A stretch of DNA of 6,516 nucleotides from Actinomycetota bacterium. Its GTDB lineage: Bacteria; Actinomycetota; Actinomycetes; Nanopelagicales; Nanopelagicaceae. The DNA lies in NCBI GenBank assembly GCA_009698515.1, contig WLQA01000044.1, positions 1 through 6,516 on the forward strand, written 5' to 3'. The position numbers and the translations under genes were made by a program. How positions within the stretch are numbered: the first letter of the stretch is position 1; the number at the start of each line of letters is the position of its first letter. The notes beneath the pieces are model-generated. The model saw only the letters and a program-made list of their open reading frames with translations, had not been told where the DNA came from and made no database searches. Below, piece after piece: positions 1 through 6,036 of the stretch.

Positions 1-1067
1 ATATCTCGAATCGGTCGTGAAGATCCAACATATAGAGCTGACTCATCTGGCAAAGATTCCACAATCTCCACAATCACTTGTTGTTCTGACCAACTGATGT
101 TTTCTAAGGAGGTCGCTGCAGCTTCTGCGGCACTTGCCCAATTGGTATCACTGTTTACAGTACTAACTACATCTACTGGCAGCGCCTTTAGCAATTGATC
201 AGCAGTCCGGTTTGAATCGATATTTGAAACTCTTGGATCAATCACAATTAATTTCTTAGCCAACGCAATAAATGCATTTGTACTTCTAGAAAGGGTTGTA
301 CGACCGATAACAATTACAGTCTGACTGGCTAATTTATTTCGTACCGATTCATCAGCTAAGAAAAGGCTGGCGTGGGCAATTGCAAAGGCAAATGTAATTG
401 GATCTTCAGCGATAACGGGCCATTTTAATTTCTTAGCAAAAGATGTTACTTCTGCGGCTGAGAAACCACCGCGATCATGACCAATTACAAGTACGCCGGA
501 TTCAACATTTAATTTAGCTGGCGAATGTGGTTCATCTTTTAATGTTGTTACATGAAGACCACTTAACCAATCAATTTTCTCATCTGAAATTAATGGCTCG
601 GCAAATTGTGGATTTAAATGAACTGGTCCACCTTTAAGTAGATGTGTAATTTCTATTGGCGCTGAAAAATCATGGGTTGGAATAGCTGGATAGAGATTTA
701 CTTGGTTTGTAGTCTGGTTGGCCCCAGTTTTTCGCAGCTGTGCAGGCCGATCTGCTGTAATTATTAAAAGTTTTCCGTGAGAATGAAAGGCTTCTAATGC
801 AGCAGGGTGAAAATTAGCTGCCGCGGTTCCGCTGGTACAAATCACAGCAACATAATTATTTGCAGCTTTTGCTAAACCAAGTGCAAAAAATGCAGCACCA
901 CGTTCATCGATTTTTACATGCAACTCAATTAAATTTTTCGCTGCTGCTTCTTGTAATGCAATTGATAATGGCGCATTTCTAGAGCCAGGTGATAAAACGA
1001 AATCGCTAATGCCACATTCAATTAATTGCCGAATTATTGAATGTGCTAACTTTGTTGAAGCGTTCAT
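1..1067 (-). CDS. menD: MenD, SEPHCHC synthase, N-terminal 355 residues (cut by window edge)
   Basis: ThDP-dependent cytoplasmic enzyme joining isochorismate and the succinyl semialdehyde unit of 2-oxoglutarate to give SEPHCHC, the first committed step of menaquinone synthesis. I translated it by hand; the frame stays open from the ATG at 1067 to the left edge, so about the last third (the pyrophosphate-binding domain) is missing. Visible motifs are SPGSRNAPL (residues 26-34), DERGAAFFALGLAK (54-67) with the catalytic Glu55 expected to contact the ThDP aminopyrimidine, TADRP (104-108) with Arg107, GANQT (115-119) with Gln118, GPVHLN (147-152) and GSSRPIRD (348-355) with Ser350 and Arg354. Glu55, Arg107 and Gln118 carry the same numbers as the E. 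coli active-site residues as I recall them. The start overlaps the menC stop (ATGA), implying translational coupling; the Shine-Dalgarno is weak. The stretch between GANQT and GPVHLN is shorter than in E. coli or M. tuberculosis. Identification is secure. Confidence 0.95.
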   Translation of the reverse strand, partial: MNASTKLAHSIIRQLIECGISDFVLSPGSRNAPLSIALQEAAAKNLIELHVKIDERGAAFFALGLAKAANNYVAVICTSGTAAANFHPAALEAFHSHGKLLIITADRPAQLRKTGANQTTNQVNLYPAIPTHDFSAPIEITHLLKGGPVHLNPQFAEPLISDEKIDWLSGLHVTTLKDEPHSPAKLNVESGVLVIGHDRGGFSAAEVTSFAKKLKWPVIAEDPITFAFAIAHASLFLADESVRNKLASQTVIVIGRTTLSRSTNAFIALAKKLIVIDPRVSNIDSNRTADQLLKALPVDVVSTVNSDTNWASAAEAAATSLENISWSEQQVIVEIVESLPDESALYVGSSRPIRD

Positions 1068-2011
1068 TTCATCATCTCTGCACTCTCTAGGACCCGATTC
1101 TTCCACCATTTGTATCTTTCAGGAGATACCTCTAATCCGGAAAAATCTGGTTCGACATTTTGTATCGTAATTTCGCCATCGATTATCGGTAGGTCAGCAA
1201 CATTTTCAGTTAAAAGAGAGCCAGTACCCAATCCGCAATCAAACTCTAGATGCTCAAAAGAGGCGGCAAGTTTTAATCCATGATTAATACCAACGGCGCT
1301 TTCAAGTGCGCTAGATACAACTATCGGCAATCCGAAGTGATCTGCAATTTTATGTGCTCGTGCTATGCCACCAAGTGGTTGCACTTTTACTACCAAAATA
1401 TCAACAGCGCCAGTTAAATCTATCTCGAATGGATCAGCTGCCTTTCGAATAACTTCATCACCAGCAATTTTTATCGGTACTAAAACTTTATTTTTTAACT
1501 CCCGAAGTTCTTCGATGGTTTGGCATGGTTGTTCTATGTATTCCAACTCTCCGATATTTTCATAAATTGCTCTGATATTGGTAATAGCCTGATCTAAACC
1601 CCAAATGCCATTTACATCTGCTCTTAATTTTGCCTTTGGTTTTAGGGATCTAATCTTTGCTAAACGAGCAATATCTTCTGCAAGATTTTCGCCTATCTTT
1701 ACTTTAAATGTATTAACACCTGGAAATGAATTTACTATTCTTTCAATTTCTGCGTTATCGGTAATTGCTGGGATAGTTCCATTTACCTTTACCTTATTTC
1801 TAAATAATTTAGGTGTTGGTTGGGTGGCAGATTCAATTGCACTTTCAAGCCATGGCACACACTCTTTCGCGCCGTACTCAAGAAACGGTGAAAACTCTCC
1901 CCAGCCAGCTTCGCCTTTAAATAAAGCAACCTCTCGCGTTGTTACACCTCTGAAATTAGTTTTGGTAGAAAGCGCAACTACGCGCATGCTTTCCAGTAAT
2001 TCTGGCAACAT
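1064..2011 (-). CDS. menC: MenC, o-succinylbenzoate synthase
   Basis: Enolase-superfamily dehydratase converting SHCHC to o-succinylbenzoate in the cytoplasm. At 315 residues it is complete and matches the short actinobacterial MenC type. The N-terminal capping part carries FRGVTTREVALF (20-31) and GWGEFSPFLEYG (36-47), close to the mycobacterial protein. The barrel holds the expected acid/base and metal set: the KVK motif with Lys103/Lys105, Asp132 in ADVNG, Glu160 in IEQPC, Asp185 in AGDEV, and Lys209 in VVKVQPLGG. SSALESAVGI (233-242) is the usual C-terminal barrel motif. The residue after the Asp-Glu pair is Val where many relatives have Ser. The ATG lies 3 nt after the menB stop with no Shine-Dalgarno of its own, so translation is probably coupled to menB; an internal ATG at codon 9 is a less likely start because the reading frame already matches family length. 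The gene ends in the ATGA overlap with menD. Confidence 0.95.
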   Translation of the reverse strand: MLPELLESMRVVALSTKTNFRGVTTREVALFKGEAGWGEFSPFLEYGAKECVPWLESAIESATQPTPKLFRNKVKVNGTIPAITDNAEIERIVNSFPGVNTFKVKIGENLAEDIARLAKIRSLKPKAKLRADVNGIWGLDQAITNIRAIYENIGELEYIEQPCQTIEELRELKNKVLVPIKIAGDEVIRKAADPFEIDLTGAVDILVVKVQPLGGIARAHKIADHFGLPIVVSSALESAVGINHGLKLAASFEHLEFDCGLGTGSLLTENVADLPIIDGEITIQNVEPDFSGLEVSPERYKWWKNRVLESAEMMK

Positions 2012-2014
2012 TAA

Positions 2015-2893
2015 TTAAGGACGTTTAGGGAATTTATCAAAATTAGGTTCGCGTTTTTCTTTATAAGCATTGCGACCTTCTTGACCTTCTTCAGTTAAAT
2101 AGAAAAGTAATGTGGCATCACCAGCAAGTTGTTGTACGCCAGCTAATCCATCATCTGCTGCATTTAATCCCGCCTTTAATAAGCGAAGTGCCATTGGTGA
2201 GTGACGCAACATTTCTCGTGCCCATGAAACTGTTTCAGCTTCGAGTTCTGATACTGGAACAACTGCATTTACTAATCCCATATCCAATGCTTCTTGTGCA
2301 TCATATTGACGACACAAGAACCAAATTTCACGTGCTTTCTTTTGTCCAACATGTGCAGCAAGTAATCCGGCGCCATAACCACCATCAAAAGATCCAACCA
2401 TCGGACCAGTTTGGCCAAACTTTGCATTCTCTGCCGCAATTGTTAAATCACAAACCACATGCAAAACATGTCCGCCACCAATCGCCCATCCTGCAACCAT
2501 GGCAACAACAGGTTTAGGTGTTCTGCGAATTTGTACTTGTAAATCTAAAACATTTAGTCGGCCAATTCCTTTTTTACCAAGGGCATCATTTCCTAGATAA
2601 CCATCATCACCGCGAACATTGATATCGCCACCAGAACAAAATGCTTCGCTGCCAGCACCGGTAAAAATAATCACACCAACTTGATCATTATCACGAGCTA
2701 AATTAAATGCCTCTTCTAATTCAAATAATGTTTGTGGCCGAAAAGCGTTGCGCACCTCAGGACGATTAATCGTAATTTTTGCCATGCCATCTGCAACTTG
2801 ATAAATAACATCGGTAAATTTCTCACCACCGGCGGCAACTTCCCATTTAGGAATTGTGCGATCGCCTGGCTCACGTTTAATCGGCTTGCTCAA
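2015..2893 (-). CDS. menB: MenB, 1,4-dihydroxy-2-naphthoyl-CoA synthase
   Basis: Crotonase-fold enzyme that closes the second ring by an intramolecular Claisen condensation of o-succinylbenzoyl-CoA, giving DHNA-CoA. It is 292 residues, full length. Seen in order: ITINRPEVRNAFRPQT (40-55), the oxyanion-hole loop FCSGGD (85-90), IGGGH (138-142), FGQTGPMVGSFDGG (159-172) and the C-terminal FYLTEEGQEGRNAY (264-277). Ser168, Asp170 and Tyr265 correspond to E. coli Ser161, Asp163 and Tyr258. Gly163 corresponds to E. coli Gly156, the mark of bicarbonate-dependent MenB; the mycobacterial enzyme has QTDADVG with a carboxylate there. The start codon is TTG, chosen because AGGGAG lies 7 nt upstream and the next residues lead directly into the conserved N-terminus. 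It is the first gene of the menB-menC-menD run and is divergent from menE across 56 nt. Confidence 0.97.
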   Translation of the reverse strand: MSKPIKREPGDRTIPKWEVAAGGEKFTDVIYQVADGMAKITINRPEVRNAFRPQTLFELEEAFNLARDNDQVGVIIFTGAGSEAFCSGGDINVRGDDGYLGNDALGKKGIGRLNVLDLQVQIRRTPKPVVAMVAGWAIGGGHVLHVVCDLTIAAENAKFGQTGPMVGSFDGGYGAGLLAAHVGQKKAREIWFLCRQYDAQEALDMGLVNAVVPVSELEAETVSWAREMLRHSPMALRLLKAGLNAADDGLAGVQQLAGDATLLFYLTEEGQEGRNAYKEKREPNFDKFPKRP

Positions 2894-2900
2894 AATTACA

Positions 2901-2906
2901 CTCCCT
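2901..2906 (-). promoter_or_regulatory. Shine-Dalgarno of menB, supports a TTG start
   Basis: AGGGAG on the minus strand, 7 nt before the TTG at 2893. It is one of the clearest ribosome binding sites in the window and decides the non-ATG start of menB. Confidence 0.8.
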
Positions 2907-2925
2907 GGGTTGGGCTAGAGATTTG

Positions 2926-2931
2926 TATAAG
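2926..2931 (+). promoter_or_regulatory. Candidate -10 element for menE
   Basis: TATAAG (5 of 6 to TATAAT) lies 18 nt before the menE ATG, which would give a leader of about 10 nt with no Shine-Dalgarno. A weaker alternative is TAGCCT at 2935-2940, 9 nt before the ATG, which would fit a leaderless transcript. No good -35 was found, so this is a candidate only. Confidence 0.4.
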
Positions 2932-2949
2932 AGATAGCCTACGCAGATT

Positions 2950-4017
2950 ATGGGAGAAACTGAAAAGCGAGAATTAATCGCGATCAGCGCTGAGTGGTCA
3001 ATCCCACAGCTGCAAGAAAAAATTGCCGATGCTATTACCGGCGATGGTCCAGCACTTTCAGCAACCCAAATCGAAAATAAATTTGTTGATTCAAATATCG
3101 CACTTGTTGTTAATACTTCCGGATCAACTGGTGAAGCTAAATCAGTTGCGATATCAACACAGGCATTAATTGCATCTACAAATGCGGCGCATAAATACTT
3201 AGGTGCAACACCTGGAGATTCATGGTCACTTCTTATTCCAACAACTCATATCGCTGGGTTAAATGTGATCGCTAGAGCAACTGCACTTGGCACAAAAGTA
3301 ATTGACAACAGAAATGTAAGTGATTTTGTTGATGCTGATTTTATTTCAATTGTGCCAACACAACTTCATCGTGCACTTACTAGTGATGCAAAATTACTAG
3401 AACACTTAACCGCTGCTGAAGCGGTACTTGTAGGTGGTGGCCCAATTTCAGAGTCAATGCGCAAGAGTGCAGCTGATAAACATGTGAAGGTTGTTACCAC
3501 ATACGGCATGACTGAAATGTGTGGTGGATGTATTTATAACCAAAAACCATTAGAAGGTGTAATGGTGGAATTAAATAGGGATGGCTTAATTAGGTTGAGT
3601 GGTCCCATGATGGCTACAACATATTTAAATGATGCACGTAGTTGGCAGAACTTAACCGCAGATGGTTGGTTTCAAACAAGTGATATTGGTGAATTTACAG
3701 ATGGCAAGTTAAAGGTTTTAGGAAGAGCTGATGATGTGATTAATTCTGGTGGCGAAAAAATATCCTTAACCGCAATTGAGGATTTATTTCAAAAGCACTT
3801 TGCAAATACTGAAGTAATAGCCTTTGGTATAGCAGATGAAGAGTGGGGCGAAAAGTTATGCATTGGCCTTACCACTAACCTTTCACTTTCTGATGTGCAG
3901 GCAAAATTAATCGGAATCAATTCACCCAAGGAAATATTTGTTTTTAATCAGATTCCAAGAACCACATTAGGTAAAGTAGATCGCAAAGCAGCGATTAAGT
4001 TAGCGTTAGGAAAGTAA
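2950..4017 (+). CDS. menE: MenE, o-succinylbenzoate-CoA ligase
   Basis: ANL-superfamily adenylating enzyme that activates o-succinylbenzoate with ATP and joins it to CoA, supplying the MenB substrate. At 355 residues it is the short actinobacterial form with a reduced N-terminal region; E. coli MenE is about 450. Motifs in order: the phosphate-binding TSGSTGEAK (56-64), TTYGMTE (183-189), DGWFQTSDIGE (238-248) with the ATP-ribose Asp245, LGRADDVINSGGEK (257-270) with Arg259 and the hinge region, and PRTTLGKVDRKA (336-347) with the catalytic Lys342. The domain order is complete, so it should be active. The ATG at 2950 is the only reasonable start: an in-frame TAG lies at 2935-2937 and no Shine-Dalgarno precedes it. 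The stop TAA directly abuts the menA ATG. General acyl-CoA ligase activity is the alternative, but the neighbours make MenE nearly certain. Confidence 0.94.
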   Translation: MGETEKRELIAISAEWSIPQLQEKIADAITGDGPALSATQIENKFVDSNIALVVNTSGSTGEAKSVAISTQALIASTNAAHKYLGATPGDSWSLLIPTTHIAGLNVIARATALGTKVIDNRNVSDFVDADFISIVPTQLHRALTSDAKLLEHLTAAEAVLVGGGPISESMRKSAADKHVKVVTTYGMTEMCGGCIYNQKPLEGVMVELNRDGLIRLSGPMMATTYLNDARSWQNLTADGWFQTSDIGEFTDGKLKVLGRADDVINSGGEKISLTAIEDLFQKHFANTEVIAFGIADEEWGEKLCIGLTTNLSLSDVQAKLIGINSPKEIFVFNQIPRTTLGKVDRKAAIKLALGK

Positions 4018-4866
4018 ATGAATAAGTGGATAATTGGCGCCAGAATAAAAACCTTACCTGCTGCCATCTCACCAGTTTTAGTTGGCACAGCACTAGCCAC
4101 GCAAATTAATTGGCTAAACGCCACATTGGCACTTACTGTTTCGCTTTCACTGCAAATCGCAGTTAATTTCGCAAATGACTTTAGTGATGGCATTCGCGGA
4201 ACCGATAACAATCGGGTTGGCCCAATTAGATTAGTTGGTAGCGGTTTAGCAACTGCTAAAGCTGTTAAAAATGCAGCATTCATTTCATTGGCAATTGCTG
4301 CCATCGCTGGCTTATTTCTTGCTATACAAACCTCTTATTGGTTAATCGCAGTTGGCGCTATTTCAATATTGGCTGCTTGGGGATACACCGGCGGCAAAAA
4401 ACCATATGGATACCTAGGGTTTGGCGAGCTTTCGGTATTTATCTTTTTTGGTTTGGTGGCAACTGTTGGAAGTTATTATGTTCAAACGGGAGAGATTAGT
4501 GGCCAATCGGTATTTCTCTCTTTTGCAATTGGATCGCTTGCTTGTGCAATTTTGGTAATAAACAATCTACGAGATTTACCTTTGGATGCAAAGGTAGGTA
4601 AGAAAACTTTGGCTGTTCGCCTTGGTGATTCAAAAACTAGATACCTTTATGTTTGGCTACTGATAATTGCGCAAGTTATTTCTGCTTATGCATATACCTT
4701 TAATTCATACGCACTTTTGACCTTAATTTGGCTTCCTTTAACGGTGCGCAATGCTCGTCTTGTTTTGCAAGGTTCTACTGGCCAAGCTTTAATCCCGTTG
4801 TTAGTAAACACAGCGCGCTTACAACTTTTCTTGTCCTTCACACTTGGTCTGGCACTTTTTCTATAA
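4018..4866 (+). CDS. menA: MenA, DHNA polyprenyltransferase
   Basis: Integral membrane UbiA-family prenyltransferase that attaches a polyprenyl chain to 1,4-dihydroxy-2-naphthoate with loss of CO2, giving demethylmenaquinone. It is 282 residues, a normal length, and hydrophobic throughout, consistent with eight or nine membrane helices. The first Asp-rich motif is NDFSDGIRGTDNNRVGP (53-69), followed by IRLVGSG (70-76); the second is NNLRDLPLDAKVGKKTLAVR (182-201). Together these bind the Mg2+-diphosphate of the prenyl donor and are typical of MenA rather than UbiA or heme O synthase. The ATG follows the menE TAA with zero spacing, and AGGA at 4008-4011 inside the end of menE is a suitably placed Shine-Dalgarno (6 nt), so menE and menA are almost certainly cotranscribed and translationally coupled. 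Tail length cannot be told from the sequence. Confidence 0.96.
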   Translation: MNKWIIGARIKTLPAAISPVLVGTALATQINWLNATLALTVSLSLQIAVNFANDFSDGIRGTDNNRVGPIRLVGSGLATAKAVKNAAFISLAIAAIAGLFLAIQTSYWLIAVGAISILAAWGYTGGKKPYGYLGFGELSVFIFFGLVATVGSYYVQTGEISGQSVFLSFAIGSLACAILVINNLRDLPLDAKVGKKTLAVRLGDSKTRYLYVWLLIIAQVISAYAYTFNSYALLTLIWLPLTVRNARLVLQGSTGQALIPLLVNTARLQLFLSFTLGLALFL

Positions 4867-4877
4867 CAAGTTAGAAT
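4849..4877 (+). promoter_or_regulatory. Probable leaderless promoter of the small membrane-protein gene
   Basis: TAGAAT (4872-4877, 5 of 6 to TATAAT) ends 6 nt before the ATG at 4884, the spacing expected when transcription starts at the start codon itself. CTGGCA (4849-4854, 4 of 6 to TTGACA) lies 17 nt upstream of it, inside the end of menA. No Shine-Dalgarno precedes the gene. The hexamers and spacings are seen; promoter activity is inferred. Confidence 0.5.
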
Positions 4878-4883
4878 TAATCC

Positions 4884-5135
4884 ATGATCAAGTTTGTGTT
4901 AATAGCGATAATCATCTTTGACATCTATGCCTTTATTGATTGCGCGATGACACCACAAGAGAAGATTCGTAAGGGTCCAAAATGGGCTTGGATATTGGGA
5001 ATGCTACTTCTTGATCCATTTGCCTCGATTGCTTGGTTTATCTTTGGTAGACCCAAGCGAAACGGAAATGGCAGACAACGTCCTGGACGGATTATTCCGC
5101 CAGATGACAATCCAGATTTCTTACGTAAACTTTAA
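4884..5135 (+). CDS. Small two-helix membrane protein, PLDc_N-like, function unknown
   Basis: An 83-residue protein with two predicted membrane helices (about residues 2-20 and 34-54), a short polar loop containing CAMTPQEKIRKGPK (20-33), then FGRPKR (54-59) and a charged proline-rich tail ending in PDDNPDFLRKL (73-83). The first-helix aspartates, the W...FGRP end of helix 2 and the DDxPDFLRxL tail match the small actinobacterial proteins annotated as 'phospholipase D nuclease N-terminal domain' (Pfam PLDc_N). No phospholipase HKD motif is present, so it is not an enzyme of that family; the domain name only reflects where the two-helix segment was first noted. It follows menA after 17 nt and may be read from the men transcript, a leaderless promoter, or both. 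Its stop is one base from that of convergent ccsB. The helices and tail are seen; the family match is from memory and the function is unknown. Confidence 0.85.
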   Translation: MIKFVLIAIIIFDIYAFIDCAMTPQEKIRKGPKWAWILGMLLLDPFASIAWFIFGRPKRNGNGRQRPGRIIPPDDNPDFLRKL

Positions 5136-5143
5136 ATTAAAGT
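5129..5143. repeat. 15-bp palindrome centred on the convergent stop codons
   Basis: Arms ACTTTAA (5129-5135) and TTAAAGT (5137-5143) are perfect inverted copies around base 5136, the only base between the two convergent genes. It arises because both genes end in Leu-stop spelled CTT TAA, preceded by A on each strand. The one-base centre and A/T-rich arms make a weak hairpin, so a terminator role is doubtful. Confidence 0.6.
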
Positions 5144-6036
5144 CCGCTGTAAGTGTGGCGACCTGTTCCCCAAACATTTATGTAAATGTAATTAAACAAA
5201 AAGGTAGAGCCGGCAAATAAACAAAGCCATGCAGCTTTACGTCCTCGCCAACCAATAGTTACGCGAGCATGTAAGTAAGCAGCGTATGCCACCCAAGTTA
5301 TAAATGCCCAAGTCTCTTTTGGATCCCATCCCCAATAACGACCCCATGCCGACTCTGCCCAAATTGCACCAGCGATAACTGCAAAGGTCCAAAGTGGAAA
5401 TACAAGTGCAACTAATCGATATGAAAGATTATCTAGAACTTCCAAAGTTGGTAAACGTTTTGCCCATTCTGGGCGACCACTACCTTTTTCATACTTATCC
5501 ATAATTAAATAAGTAGCGGCAATGCAGTTGGCTAACAAGAAAACTCCACCAGAAATAATTGCGGCAGAAACATGAATAGCTAGCCAGGTAGATTTAAGCG
5601 CTGGCACAAGTGGGGCACTTGGTCGGTACAAAATAGTTACTGCGGTTCCAAGTGTTAATAAAACTGATATCGAAACCGGCAATCCAAGCCAACGTAATTT
5701 GTATTTCTTTAAAACAAATAAGTAGGCACCGGAAAATGCTAAGGCGCCAGTAATTGAAAACTCGTACATATTTCCCCATGGCACACGGCTTGCAGAAATT
5801 CCGCGAAAGATCACTCCGGCAAATAACAATCCGAAGGCCAAAATCATCATGGCTGTTGCAATGCGGCCGGATTTTTCAGTACGAGCAAAATCTAATTTAG
5901 TTTTTTTCTTTCCTTTACTTGGCGCTTTAACTGACCAAGCAACTTCAAAAGCATGTGCAAAAAATGCGATTGCGTAAACAGCCATTGCAGAGTAAACCAA
6001 ATTATTTGAAAGTAGCGCTGCGCTTCTACTTGTCAT
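5137..6036 (-). CDS. ccsB: CcsB/CcsA-type cytochrome c synthase membrane subunit (ResC family)
   Basis: Integral membrane component of System II cytochrome c maturation; with ResB it moves heme to the outer face of the membrane and ligates it to apocytochrome CXXCH sites. It is 299 residues with about eight membrane helices (roughly 14-36, 58-80, 95-110, 117-138, 150-176, 206-228, 243-262, 270-288). The heme-binding tryptophan-rich WWD segment is intact as WGRYWGWDPKETWAFITW (231-248). Also visible are PWGNMYEF (86-93), His155 in LAIHVSAA and His294 in the C-terminal GTGRHTYSGL, positions where this family keeps likely heme-ligand histidines. The lysine-rich KGKKKTK (41-47) suits a cytoplasmic loop. 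The start overlaps the resB end by 11 nt; GGGAG at 6043-6047, 6 nt upstream, supports the ATG. It is complete and should be functional. Some genomes name this gene ccsA or resC. Confidence 0.95.
   Translation of the reverse strand: MTSRSAALLSNNLVYSAMAVYAIAFFAHAFEVAWSVKAPSKGKKKTKLDFARTEKSGRIATAMMILAFGLLFAGVIFRGISASRVPWGNMYEFSITGALAFSGAYLFVLKKYKLRWLGLPVSISVLLTLGTAVTILYRPSAPLVPALKSTWLAIHVSAAIISGGVFLLANCIAATYLIMDKYEKGSGRPEWAKRLPTLEVLDNLSYRLVALVFPLWTFAVIAGAIWAESAWGRYWGWDPKETWAFITWVAYAAYLHARVTIGWRGRKAAWLCLFAGSTFLFNYIYINVWGTGRHTYSGL

Larger units (their letters stand above)
2894..2949. promoter_or_regulatory. Divergent menB/menE intergenic region
   Basis: This 56-nt gap separates the divergent starts of menB (minus) and menE (plus) and must hold both promoters unless they lie inside the coding regions. 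The AT-rich core TTGTATAAG (2923-2931) reads as a plausible -10 element in both directions: TATAAG (2926-2931) for menE and TATACA (2929-2924) for menB. No convincing -35 hexamer is visible on either strand. The hexamer AGAGAT occurs twice, at 2917-2922 and 2930-2935, 13 nt apart, flanking the core. Promoter assignment is inference; the geometry is seen. Confidence 0.6.

Noticed and set aside
1605..2018. 137-codon plus-strand open frame opposite menC
   Set aside because: It lies wholly antisense to a gene with all its catalytic motifs, and its translation shows no recognisable domain; it is a shadow frame.
2110..2517. 135-codon plus-strand open frame opposite menB, rich in His, Gln and Leu
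   Set aside because: The odd composition follows from reading the complement of menB codons; there is no domain and no plausible start context.
2732..2977. 81-codon plus-strand frame spanning the menB start and the intergenic region
   Set aside because: It overlaps the conserved menB N-terminus and the menE start in another frame and has no recognisable motif.
3948..4304. 118-codon minus-strand open frame across the menE/menA junction
   Set aside because: It is antisense to the conserved ends of both genes; its hydrophobic look reflects the complement of menA membrane helices.
5142..5162. Possible terminator stem near the end of ccsB (GTCCGC ... GGCGAC)
   Set aside because: Pairing needs a bulge and gives only about five base pairs with a 10-nt loop and no T-run; it lies within coding sequence.
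5011..5220. 69-codon plus-strand frame overlapping the small membrane gene and the end of ccsB
   Set aside because: The overlapping frames are two clear family proteins; this one has no motif or ribosome binding site.
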